From assembly GCA_023415275.1 (NCBI GenBank), contig JAEZLJ010000022.1, forward strand, positions 1 to 53,543: a DNA stretch of 53,543 bases, given 5' to 3'. Below are positions 34,843-42,582 of this stretch, piece after piece. The notes beneath the pieces were generated by a model, which was not told where the DNA came from, did not search any database, and was given only the letters and a program-made list of their open reading frames with translations. The position numbers and the translations under genes were made by a program. Numbering within the stretch: position 1 is the first letter of the stretch; every line of letters begins with the position of its first letter. The DNA comes from Bacteroidota bacterium (GTDB lineage Bacteria > Bacteroidota > Bacteroidia > Chitinophagales > Chitinophagaceae).

Positions 34843-35385
34843 TTATTTCTTAGGTCTTTTGAATTGAGCATACCAGATGATCTTGCCATTTTTTACCTGG
34901 TTGATATCATGGTAAGAGGCGGAATCAACTTTTCCATTTTTGTAAGTATCAGTTTCTTCATACCATGTTACTATGTAATCCTCATTCTTATCAATGGAAT
35001 GCATTTTATTCCAGGCTTCCATATTGATCTTGACGGAACTGAGGCTATCGCGGTAATTTGACCACATCTTCATCAGGTCGGCGTTTGTCCTTTTAGAATG
35101 TTCACCCGAAGACATGTCCAGCTCTACAGAATCAGCCATGGCTTTGCCAAGTCCAGTCATGTTATTGCTTTCCCAATCCTTGTAGGTGGTAAGTACCATT
35201 TTAAGATCTGCATCTGATACATTGTTATTCCACTGACTGGAATAAGCTGCTTTGTAAGGCAGATCTGCACTTGGCTGTGTGGCAGTAGTATCTGCCGTGG
35301 TTGTCATCCCCTTGGTTTTAGTTTCATTGTCTTTGCATGCGCCTATTAACAAGGCAAGACCGAAACAAAAGAATACATGTTTCAT
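34843..35385 (-). CDS. Lipoprotein with SnoaL/NTF2-like domain
   Basis: 180 residues. Leader MKHVFFCFGLALLIGAC ends in a lipobox Cys, then a Thr-rich linker (TTTADTTATQ). The mature part (about 60-178) has the NTF2-like pattern MVLTTYKDWESNNMTGLGKAMAD, SADLMKMW-type strands, and a final HDINQVKNGKIIWYAQFKR that closes the cone-shaped fold. Such lipoproteins have unknown roles. Start 35385 is chosen because it begins the leader; an upstream in-frame start at 35409 adds eight polar residues. Confidence 0.82.
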   Translation of the reverse strand: MKHVFFCFGLALLIGACKDNETKTKGMTTTADTTATQPSADLPYKAAYSSQWNNNVSDADLKMVLTTYKDWESNNMTGLGKAMADSVELDMSSGEHSKRTNADLMKMWSNYRDSLSSVKINMEAWNKMHSIDKNEDYIVTWYEETDTYKNGKVDSASYHDINQVKNGKIIWYAQFKRPKK

Positions 35386-35679
35386 ATTGTTGTTTTGGTT
35401 AAAAAGCAAATGAAGGATAGGGGCAGTTCAGCGAAGGGATAAGATTGGGATGATCACAAGGAACATTGAAAATCTATAGAAAGGTAAGCATTGAAATTAA
35501 AAGCCGGGGGAAATATTTTTTGGCAACTACACAGGGAGGGAATAAGTGCTGAGTAGCAATTAGCACTTGTGACATTGATAAATAGTATGCTGTGCGAGGG
35601 CCGGTTTTTCAAGGACATCTTACAGGTAATAAAGTTTAAATAAGTACGATATTTAAAACCTGAGTATAACCAACAAGCA
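35386..35679. other. Non-coding gap
   Basis: AT-rich. A hairpin AAGTGCT (35544-35550) / AGCACTT (35562-35568) is present, but there is no gene, and the short minus-strand frame at 35454-35687 has a composition unlike a protein. Nothing else was recognised. Confidence 0.5.
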
Positions 35680-35710
35680 AAATACAAAGGCCGGCATCAT
35701 GCCGGCCTTT
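35680..35710 (-). terminator. Intrinsic terminator after the 35742-36227 gene
   Basis: AAAGGCCGGCA (35686-35696) pairs with TGCCGGCCTTT (35700-35710), an 11-bp perfect stem with a 3-nt loop. On the minus strand it runs into GTATTTTG. It lies 31 nt after the stop at 35742. Confidence 0.8.
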
Positions 35711-35741
35711 TGATTGATACGCTATAATGAAGTAATGCTTA

Positions 35742-36227
35742 TTATTTATTATCTTTTTTGTCGTCCTTATCAAAGACATCCTTTGCTTTTTCACCTACCT
35801 TGTTGGCGCCTTTCTCTATAGCTTCCCCCGTTTTTTTAGCTCCTTCTTTGGTGGCATCCCAGGCGTTTTCAATAGCATTTCCGGCCTTATCGAAAAACCT
35901 GCCCGATTTATCTACCACTTCTCCATCATCCAGTACTACTACATCATGATCTTTTTCCACCTTGCCATCTTTATGCACTACCACACCATTATCGAGCGTA
36001 ACGTCCTTGTCAGTTTCCACCCATTCGTTGTTTTTCCATACCACTACTTTCCCGTTCCTGTACGATACATCACCTTCGGCGGGAGTATAGGTGGTAGTGG
36101 TCGTTGTGGTATTAGTAGTTGTGGCGGTGCTTACTGTATCAGTATCTACTGTTGTCGTTTCTTTGGATTCATTATTACATGCATATACTGATACTGCCAG
36201 GCCCGCCATTACAAGAATTTTCTTCAT
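35742..36227 (-). CDS. Lipoprotein with DUF6799-like and LEA-like parts
   Basis: 161 residues. Leader MKKILVMAGLAVSVYAC ends in a lipobox Cys. A run of seven Thr (residues 41-47) follows in a low-complexity linker. The middle (55-110) repeats a pattern of DG-VV-K-GKV with V-W-N-EWVETDKDVTL, resembling DUF6799-type repeats. Residues about 115-161 are Ala/Lys/Glu-rich (ENAWDATKEGAKKTGEAIEK...), an amphipathic helix like group-3 LEA or YtxH proteins. It probably coats a membrane or a protein surface under stress; this is inference. A strong terminator follows. Confidence 0.72.
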   Translation of the reverse strand: MKKILVMAGLAVSVYACNNESKETTTVDTDTVSTATTTNTTTTTTTYTPAEGDVSYRNGKVVVWKNNEWVETDKDVTLDNGVVVHKDGKVEKDHDVVVLDDGEVVDKSGRFFDKAGNAIENAWDATKEGAKKTGEAIEKGANKVGEKAKDVFDKDDKKDNK

Positions 36228-36409
36228 ACAACTATTTTTAAATTACTAAATCGCCGGCCAGATTATGATCTTCAACCGGATTACCTGCGCAGCTATAAAA
36301 ATTCCATGCCATAAATTGAAGAAGAATAAGTGTACATTATTTTATGTGCTGTTTATAAATGGAAATAATTTGATATTCAATACATTTATAGCTTAATCAG
36401 GTCAAACAA

Positions 36410-37390
36410 ATGAAGAAGCTCGTTCTGTTGATAGCCGTTGTATTTTCTGTATCCAGGTATGCAAATGCCCAGGCGCCACAATTTTATGCAGATTCCAATC
36501 CTGTGATTCCGGGCTGGTATGCAGACCCTGAGGGCGTAATATTTAAAAAGCGCTTGTGGATATATCCTACTTATTCGGCACCATATGAACAACAGGTGTT
36601 TTTGAATGCATTTTCTACCAAAGATGGGCGCACCTGGAAAACGCATGCACATATAGTTGACACTGCTGCTATTAAATGGGCTAAGAAAGCTATGTGGGCG
36701 CCTGCCATTGTGCAGAAAGATGGCAAATACTTTTTATTCTTTAGTGCTAATGATGTTCACCCGGGCGAGATTGGTGGCATAGGCGTAGCTGTCTCTAAAG
36801 ATCCTGCAGGTCCATTTACGGATCACATTGGTCGGCCATTGATCGGTGAAGTTCAAAATGGAGCACAACCCATAGACCAGTTTGTGTTTCGTGACAAGGA
36901 CGGTCAGTATTATATGATCTATGGTGGATGGGGGCATTGCAATATAGTCAGGTTGAAAGATGATTTTACAGGCTTGTTGCCCTTTGCAGATGGACAGGTT
37001 TATAAAGAGATCACTCCAAAGGATTATGTGGAAGGTCCGGTGATGTTCACCCGTAATGGTAAGTATTACTTCATGTGGTCTGAAGGAGGTTGGGGTGGAC
37101 CTGATTACCGGGTAGCCTATGCCATGTCAGATTCTCCTTTCGGGCCTTTTGAGCGCATTGGAACTGTATTAAAGCAGGATCCTGAAGTCGGTACCAGTGC
37201 CGGACACCATTCGATGGTGCAGGTGCCGGGTAAAGATGAATGGTATATTATCTATCACCGTCGTCCTTTGGGAGAGACCAGTGCCAACCACAGGGCAGTA
37301 TGTATTGATAAAATGTATTTTGATGAAAAAGGTTTCATCAAGCCTGTGAAGATCACCAAACAGGGCCCCGGAAAGATCAAATTGAAATAA
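36410..37390 (+). CDS. Secreted glycoside hydrolase family 43
   Basis: 326 residues, signal peptide ending near ANAQ. Five-bladed GH43 propeller: catalytic base Asp39 in GWYADPEGV, pKa-modulating Asp in QPIDQFVF, and general acid Glu in DYVEGPVMF (about 205). WAPAIVQKDGKYFLFFSAND and HHSMVQVPGKDEWYIIYHRR support the call. GH43 enzymes release arabinose, xylose or galactose from plant polysaccharides. It lies alone, not in a SusCD polysaccharide locus. Start 36410 opens the signal peptide. Confidence 0.93.
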   Translation: MKKLVLLIAVVFSVSRYANAQAPQFYADSNPVIPGWYADPEGVIFKKRLWIYPTYSAPYEQQVFLNAFSTKDGRTWKTHAHIVDTAAIKWAKKAMWAPAIVQKDGKYFLFFSANDVHPGEIGGIGVAVSKDPAGPFTDHIGRPLIGEVQNGAQPIDQFVFRDKDGQYYMIYGGWGHCNIVRLKDDFTGLLPFADGQVYKEITPKDYVEGPVMFTRNGKYYFMWSEGGWGGPDYRVAYAMSDSPFGPFERIGTVLKQDPEVGTSAGHHSMVQVPGKDEWYIIYHRRPLGETSANHRAVCIDKMYFDEKGFIKPVKITKQGPGKIKLK

Positions 37391-37406
37391 AGGGTCACTG
37401 GGTAAA

Positions 37407-37694
37407 TCAGTGCAGGAAAGATTGGGTTATATGCTCCCATTCCTGTTGGAGGGATGTACCAGGACGTTTTTTCCCTGCCCTCCTGTACCAGTAGTCAGCG
37501 TTTGCTATATCACCTTCTTTGCGGTGTAAATAAGCGTGTATCCATGCTGCTTCGGGAGTATCTATATCCTGTATGAGTGTATGAGCCTTTTCCCAGTTAT
37601 TTTTTGCATCATGCCATAAAGCCTCCATGTACACCGATAGCTGCTGACCAGGATTGTCAAGCTGTAGGCTTGCTTTGAATGTTTCTATATTCAC
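37407..37694 (-). CDS. Small conserved TPR-like protein
   Basis: 95 residues. ALWHDAKNNWEKAHTLIQDI and AAWIHAYLHRKEGDIANADYWYRRAGK form a helix-turn-helix pair typical of a TPR or Sel1-like unit. I recall similar proteins across Bacteroidota and Proteobacteria, with no known function. There is no ATG; GTG at 37694 gives MNIETFKASLQ, with TTG at 37703 as an alternative. It converges with the GH43 gene with a 16-bp gap. Confidence 0.72.
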   Translation of the reverse strand: MNIETFKASLQLDNPGQQLSVYMEALWHDAKNNWEKAHTLIQDIDTPEAAWIHAYLHRKEGDIANADYWYRRAGKKRPGTSLQQEWEHITQSFLH

Positions 37695-37857
37695 CAGGAT
37701 CAATTGTCATTCTAAATTAAAAAGAATGCGAACAGCTTGCCTAAAATATTATTGGTTCATCGGTTTAAACTGGCTTACTTCGATTAGATTGATTGAGAAT
37801 AGGTAACCACTTTATATGTGGTTGGAGCAATAGCTTTATATACATGTATCTATCCAT

Positions 37858-37865
37858 TACCTTCG
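37858..37865 (+). promoter_or_regulatory. Candidate -7 element of the PhnA-like gene
   Basis: TACCTTCG fits TAnnTTTG at seven of eight positions, ends 18 bp before the ATG at 37884 and is preceded at about the -33 distance by TTTATA. Confidence 0.42.
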
Positions 37866-37883
37866 CGGCCATAATGAAAAAAT

Positions 37884-38468
37884 ATGAAGCTTGAAGAACA
37901 ACTGGCTCAAAGAAGCAGCAGCACTTGTGAGCTGTGCGGGTCCAATACAGGATTGAGATTGTATGAAGTGCAACCACAGGATAGCAGGAGCGAAGACAAT
38001 TGCATTTTATTATGCGCCAAATGCGAAGCGCAGGTGAGTAAGAAAGAAGAACTTGATAGCAACCATTGGAAAGTGCTTTCTAATTCTATGTGGAGCGAAG
38101 TGCCAGGTGTACAGGTAGTAGCCTGGCGCATGCTGAACCGGTTGCGTCATGAAAGCTGGGCTGCTGAGAACCTGGATATGCTATATCTTGATGATGAACG
38201 ACTAGCTTGGGCAAAAGCTTCAGGGGATCATGAAAATGATGCTAGCGTAGATTTGCATAAGGACGCTTATGGAGCAGTTCTGCATTTCGGGGATACGGTA
38301 GTGCTCACCAAATCATTAGATGTGAAAGGCAGTTCTTTGAATGCCAAACTAGGAACTGTGGTCAGGAATATCAGGTTGGTGGAAAATAATACAGAACAGA
38401 TAGAAGGAAGAATAGAAGGACAGGTGATCGTGATCCTGACAAAGTATGTGAGAAGGCAAAATAATTGA
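37884..38468 (+). CDS. PhnA-domain protein
   Basis: 194 residues. The N-terminal zinc ribbon has CELC (16-19) and CAKC, with a Cys/His spacing of the PhnA_Zn_Ribbon type. A second domain (about 130-190) contains DAYGAVLHFGDTVVLTKSLDVKGSS, the PhnA domain. Despite the name, the link to phosphonate use is weak; no phn genes are near. Cytoplasmic. ATG at 37884 is preceded by TACCTTCG at 37858-37865. Confidence 0.85.
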   Translation: MKLEEQLAQRSSSTCELCGSNTGLRLYEVQPQDSRSEDNCILLCAKCEAQVSKKEELDSNHWKVLSNSMWSEVPGVQVVAWRMLNRLRHESWAAENLDMLYLDDERLAWAKASGDHENDASVDLHKDAYGAVLHFGDTVVLTKSLDVKGSSLNAKLGTVVRNIRLVENNTEQIEGRIEGQVIVILTKYVRRQNN

Positions 38469-38546
38469 TGCTCTCCAATTGTTGACCAGGTGACAGCCCT
38501 TGTGAAATTCCGGTTTTATGATGTATAAGTAAACAAGCGTTACAGT

Positions 38547-38568
38547 AAACATGATAAAAATCATGTTT
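38547..38568. promoter_or_regulatory. FNR/CRP-superfamily-like dyad ahead of azurin
   Basis: AAACATGAT and ATCATGTTT are perfectly inverted around AAAA. The core TGAT-N4-ATCA equals the inner part of the FNR box (TTGAT-N4-ATCAA), although the flanking T is a C here. Its centre is about 61-65 bp upstream of the transcription start expected from the TAACTTTG at 38609, the spacing of class I CRP/FNR activators. Confidence 0.45.
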
Positions 38569-38608
38569 GATTTTTCCGCATTTCAAAACCCTGTCCTGGA
38601 AAGCTTAG

Positions 38609-38616
38609 TAACTTTG
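38609..38616 (+). promoter_or_regulatory. Bacteroidota-type -7 element of azurin
   Basis: TAACTTTG is an exact TAnnTTTG match, 24-31 bp upstream of the ATG at 38640. The -33 box is weak. Confidence 0.55.
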
Positions 38617-38639
38617 CGGCTTCAATTAAATTAATCGAC

Positions 38640-39134
38640 ATGAAAAAACTACTCTTAGTATCGGCCCTTGCTGTGCCCTTTTTCTTTGCTGCCTGTGGTA
38701 ATAATGAACAGAAGAAAACAGAAGAAACGACGAATACAACCCAACCTACAGAAGCTCCGGCTGCAAATGTTTCCAATGTGATAGAGATGACGGCCAATGA
38801 TCAACTGAAATTCAGCACTATAGAGCTAAATGTAAAAGCCGGTGAAAAGGTGACACTGACACTAAAGAACATAGGCACTATGCCAAAGGAATCTATGGCG
38901 CATAACTTTGTATTGTTGAAAGATGGTACCGACCTGGCCAGTTTTGCCAAAGAAGCTATAACAGCTCCTGAGCATATTCCAGCAAATGATGCCAACATCC
39001 TGGCGCATACCAAATTGTTAGGCCCTGGTGAATCTGATACCATTGAATTTACGGTACCTGCCGGTTCTTATACCTTTATCTGCAGTTTCCCTGGTCACTA
39101 CCAAAGCATGACCGGTGTTTTGACTGCGCAATAA
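38640..39134 (+). CDS. Azurin, type-1 copper lipoprotein
   Basis: 164 residues. Leader MKKLLLVSALAVPFFFAAC gives a lipidated Cys19, then a Thr/Glu-rich linker. The cupredoxin domain has the azurin ligands: His in SMAHNFVLL, Cys in FICSFPGHYQSM, His in PGH and axial Met in QSMTG. Azurins shuttle electrons in the periplasm, classically between cytochromes and nitrite reductase or oxidases. It has its own promoter, an FNR-like dyad and a terminator, so it is monocistronic. A link to the cytochromes at 46282-48813 is inference. Confidence 0.94.
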   Translation: MKKLLLVSALAVPFFFAACGNNEQKKTEETTNTTQPTEAPAANVSNVIEMTANDQLKFSTIELNVKAGEKVTLTLKNIGTMPKESMAHNFVLLKDGTDLASFAKEAITAPEHIPANDANILAHTKLLGPGESDTIEFTVPAGSYTFICSFPGHYQSMTGVLTAQ

Positions 39135-39161
39135 ATAGTTTTTAAGGTTAACTATACATTT

Positions 39162-39187
39162 GGCCGGAGCGATCCGGCCTTTTTTAT
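39162..39187 (+). terminator. Intrinsic terminator after azurin
   Basis: GGCCGGA (39162-39168) pairs with TCCGGCC (39173-39179), GCGA loop, then TTTTTTATTT. Confidence 0.88.
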
Positions 39188-39218
39188 TTCACCGTGTAAA
39201 GCAGTTAGGTGATGAATA

Positions 39219-39764
39219 TTAAAAACTAAGTAGGGCATAGCCTTCATTTTGAAAGGTCATCAATACTATCAGCGCGTCTGAGGCCACTTTTACATCAGGG
39301 GAAATAGTAGCAGGGGCTATATTTTCCGCCAGCATATTTTGCCCGCAAACAAAGAGTTGTACGCCTGCGGCTTTTAGTTCTGATAATACTTTTAGATTAG
39401 GATTGGGAACTCCATATTTCTTTCTATAGGTATCATTTTCCAGGATGCCATATAGTGCAGCTCCATGAAAGACTATGACAAATTTGGCCTTGTTCAATGG
39501 CACACCCGATACGCCTAAAGCGTTGAGTTCAGAACCAGCCATATTCAGGGCAGGTAGCAGTTGTGCGGGAGTAGAGGCTGCATGTGTGGCATCATAAATT
39601 GCCTTGTATGTTTTTGATTTATTGGGTGGAAATTTGGCACCGGGTATTGTAATGAATCCATCTGCCTCAGGTATCACCGGCGCTGAGGTGTGGTTATCCT
39701 GGGCTCTTAACTTGTTGCCCAACATTAGTAATGCCAGTAAGGCTACATAATAACGCTTTTTCAT
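39219..39764 (-). CDS. Exported DsrE-family protein (copy 2)
   Basis: 181 residues. A signal peptide precedes a linker and a DsrE-like domain: KFVIVFHGAALYGIL, KKYGVPNPNLKVLSELKAAGVQLFVCGQNM and GYALLSF. The Cys in FVCGQ is the single Cys of the mature protein. It is a paralogue of 27121-27756 with the same layout but shorter linkers. It converges with azurin. Upstream an AGTTAAG/CTTAACT inverted pair lies at 39798-39824. Role probably periplasmic sulfur or thiol handling, unproven. Confidence 0.86.
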   Translation of the reverse strand: MKKRYYVALLALLMLGNKLRAQDNHTSAPVIPEADGFITIPGAKFPPNKSKTYKAIYDATHAASTPAQLLPALNMAGSELNALGVSGVPLNKAKFVIVFHGAALYGILENDTYRKKYGVPNPNLKVLSELKAAGVQLFVCGQNMLAENIAPATISPDVKVASDALIVLMTFQNEGYALLSF

Positions 39765-39880
39765 GATGGTTAGTTTTGTTTGAGTTTACTCTCTTTAAGT
39801 TAAGTAATGTTGGCGAGCTTAACTCAGTGTTTAGCTTTCATTACTTCATAAACTATGGTTTTATACATTACTGTATTTCA

Positions 39881-39914
39881 TACAAAATAAAAGGCAGCCC
39901 GTAAGGACTGCCTT
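39881..39914 (-). terminator. Intrinsic terminator of the S9 peptidase gene
   Basis: Minus-strand stem (AAGGCAG at 39891-39897 with CTGCCTT at 39908-39914, inner CC/GG, one mismatch) runs into TTTTATTTTG. It is about 83 nt after the stop at 39997. Confidence 0.78.
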
Positions 39915-39996
39915 GGTTGATATCATGGTTAGAAGCTCATATCGTTTCTTGATTAGCTTTTACCATAAGCATAAAATCATTTAGTTATTGAGATTT

Positions 39997-42336
39997 TTAC
40001 CTCATCCGGGGATCTGTTTTAGGTTCCAGCTTGTATTCTTTGGGTGGTTCGGCACCTAATAGATTCTTTACAAAATAATCCCAGCGGCGACGCATCATGT
40101 AATAGCTATACTGGCCATATCCATGAGCACTGTTGGGGAATACAACGAGGTCATAATCCTTGTTAGCTTTTTCCAGGGCTTCTACCACCAGCAGCGTATT
40201 GTATGGAGGCACGTTATCATCCATTAAGCCATGTGCGAGCATCAATTTGCCTTTAAGGTTTTTTGCATAGAGCTGGTTGGCCTGTGCAGTATAGTTGTCA
40301 GTGCCATCGGGGTTCCTGGTCAGCAGCCCTATATAGCGCTCACCCCAGTCATCTTCATAATTCCTGTTCTCATGATTTCCTGATTCAGAGATGCCAACCT
40401 TAAAGAAATCGGGATAACGGAACATGGCTGCGGCCGTGGCAAAGCCTCCACCTGAATGCCCCCATATACCGATACGTGTAGTATCGATATAGGCAAAGCG
40501 TTGCGCCAGTTGCCTGATACCTGTAACCTGGTCCGGCAATGTATTCTCAGACATGTTGGGATAATACATATCATGGAAGCTTTTGGAGCGTAAGGGATTG
40601 CTGCTGCCTTCCAATACCAATACCACAAAACCCAGTTCTGCCAGTGATTGGTTATCTCCCCTCGATGCATTAAATGACCAATTGCCTCCCATGCTGCCTC
40701 CCTGAGGTCCGGGATAGATATAATCAATAATGGGATATTTCTTATTGGGGTCGAGGTGGGTAGGCGTATATAACAAACCATACAGGTCTGTTTTTCCATC
40801 ATGTGCTTTTACGGAAATGGGCATCGGTGGCTGCCAGCCTTCTGCTTTTAACCTCGATACATCTGTTCTTTGAAGTTCTGTTATCAGCTTACCATTGCTA
40901 CTGCGCAAGACACTAACAAACGGAACATCTGGCTTGGAGTAATTATCGATAAGATATTTGCCCGAAGGAGAAAGGCTTGCCATATGATATCCTTCACCGG
41001 GAGTTAATAAACTAAGGCCTTTTCCATTAAACCCTATTTTATACAGTGACTGGAAATATGGATTCTCTTTTTGCAATCCAAAGGCATAGAAATAGATCTC
41101 TCTTTTTTGATCATCTATTTTCACGATCTCACTGACCAGCCAGTCACCTTTGGTGATCTGGTTCTTTACTTTTCCTGTGCGCGCATCATAAAGGTACAGG
41201 TGGCCCCAGTTGTCCCTTTCAGAATACCAGATGATCTCATTGGTCTTTGGGAGGTATTTCCAGTTAATGATACCCTGCCCCGATTCATATTGAGTAGGCA
41301 CTACTTCTTCAAATACTTCCCTTACTTCACCTGTGGCAGCGTTGGCAATTCGGAATTTCTCCTGCTTATGATCTCTTGAAGTGGACACAAAGGCCAGTTG
41401 CGATCCATCAGGGCTCCAGTCCACATCATCAAAAGTGCCGCTGCTGGAAATATCATCACTTAGGGTAGCCCTGTGAGGATCTGCGGGCACCTGCAGGGTA
41501 ATTACTTTGGGTTCATCCACGTTAATGATGACGCGGTGGATCATGGCTATTACTAAATCACCAGGAAGGGGATATTTCCACGCTTTCAAAGTAGGATGTC
41601 CTACATTGGTAGTCACCAGGTACATATCTCCCACGTTGCGCTGGTCCTGTTTGAATGTGGCTATCTTTTTTGAATCAGGCGACCATCGTAAAATGGCAGC
41701 ATCGCTGCTTTTCCAACCTGCGTTATCGGTGGCATAGCCAAAGTCCTTGATGCCATCAGTAGTCAATTGTTTTTCCTGCCCGGTCTTTACATCACGAACC
41801 CAGAGATTGTAATCTTTGATATAAGCAGCCTTGTTTCCATCGGGCGATACCACTTCATTATTCCTGGACCTTGACCTGCGCGGTATGGTTCCAGAGGCCC
41901 TGGCGGTGGAGGAATCTTTTATTAGCGTATAATCTTTCAGGTTCGCCTTCCATTGTTTTCCATCAGCTTTGAAAATAATGGCATTCCCATCTTCCGAAAA
42001 GTTGAAGGAAGAGAAGGGTAGCATGGAAGCGGAATAAGATTGGCCGGTGGCAGCAGACAGGGACTTCGCCAGTTTTTCCTGGTCAAAAGCCGCAGTTCTT
42101 TTTCCATTGGCAGGATCCACCAGGATGTACTCACTACCATTGGCCGAAAGGGTACGGTACCAAAAACGGTCGCCAGGCAGCCAGTTGGGTTGCGCAGGAG
42201 TTTGATCAACCAATAAAGAGGTATTATACCCCAGGAACTTTTCTGCCTGTGCGTAATCCTTTTCTGTAAGAGACTGTTGCGCACTGGCATGGACGATAAT
42301 TGAAAAAGTGCAAAGCGTAACTAAGAGTCGGTTCAT
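39997..42336 (-). CDS. Secreted S9 peptidase, dipeptidyl-peptidase IV type
   Basis: 779 residues. The signal peptide ends near VHASAQ when 42336 is used; an in-frame start 168 bp upstream would add 56 non-conserved residues. N-terminal eight-bladed propeller (about 90-500) with repeated SPDG/SPDS motifs (VVSPDGNKAAYI, RWSPDSKKIATF, DWSPDGSQLAFV). C-terminal hydrolase: nucleophile in IGIWGHSGGGFATAAA, Asp in GLMDDNVP, His in NSAHGYGQ. Cleaves X-Pro dipeptides in the periplasm. Confidence 0.95.
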   Translation of the reverse strand: MNRLLVTLCTFSIIVHASAQQSLTEKDYAQAEKFLGYNTSLLVDQTPAQPNWLPGDRFWYRTLSANGSEYILVDPANGKRTAAFDQEKLAKSLSAATGQSYSASMLPFSSFNFSEDGNAIIFKADGKQWKANLKDYTLIKDSSTARASGTIPRRSRSRNNEVVSPDGNKAAYIKDYNLWVRDVKTGQEKQLTTDGIKDFGYATDNAGWKSSDAAILRWSPDSKKIATFKQDQRNVGDMYLVTTNVGHPTLKAWKYPLPGDLVIAMIHRVIINVDEPKVITLQVPADPHRATLSDDISSSGTFDDVDWSPDGSQLAFVSTSRDHKQEKFRIANAATGEVREVFEEVVPTQYESGQGIINWKYLPKTNEIIWYSERDNWGHLYLYDARTGKVKNQITKGDWLVSEIVKIDDQKREIYFYAFGLQKENPYFQSLYKIGFNGKGLSLLTPGEGYHMASLSPSGKYLIDNYSKPDVPFVSVLRSSNGKLITELQRTDVSRLKAEGWQPPMPISVKAHDGKTDLYGLLYTPTHLDPNKKYPIIDYIYPGPQGGSMGGNWSFNASRGDNQSLAELGFVVLVLEGSSNPLRSKSFHDMYYPNMSENTLPDQVTGIRQLAQRFAYIDTTRIGIWGHSGGGFATAAAMFRYPDFFKVGISESGNHENRNYEDDWGERYIGLLTRNPDGTDNYTAQANQLYAKNLKGKLMLAHGLMDDNVPPYNTLLVVEALEKANKDYDLVVFPNSAHGYGQYSYYMMRRRWDYFVKNLLGAEPPKEYKLEPKTDPRMR

Positions 42337-42477
42337 ATTGCGGAAATAATGATTGAAAATTAAATAAGCGAGCAACAAGTTAAGGAGTTGAGCGGCCAAT
42401 GTAAAATCAAAATTATAATGAACGGATAGAATAGTATCATTAAATAGGTTGAATGGCCTGTGGAAAACGAGGATGTA

Positions 42478-42524
42478 TAGAAAAACAATCCGGATAGCAA
42501 CCATTAAGTGTTACTATCCGGATT
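42478..42524 (-). terminator. Intrinsic terminator after the lipoprotein gene
   Basis: AATCCGGATAG (42487-42497) pairs with CTATCCGGATT (42514-42524), extended by AAC/GTT after one mismatch. On the minus strand it runs into GTTTTTC. It is 59 nt after the stop at 42583. Confidence 0.78.
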
Positions 42525-42582
42525 TTCATTACAATGCTAAAATTGCAAAATCAAATTCCGTTTAAAGAAGGGTATTCACCAA

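Noticed and set aside
35454..35687. A 77-residue minus-strand frame in a non-coding gap
   Set aside because: Its composition is rich in Cys, Phe, Ser and Asn without any pattern, and it runs into the terminator at 35680-35710.
37884..38468. Phosphonate-use gene based on the PhnA name
   Set aside because: No phosphonate genes are nearby and PhnA-domain proteins are common outside that pathway.
41071..41379. A 102-residue plus-strand frame inside the S9 peptidase
   Set aside because: It is antisense to a clear propeller region and shows no domain.
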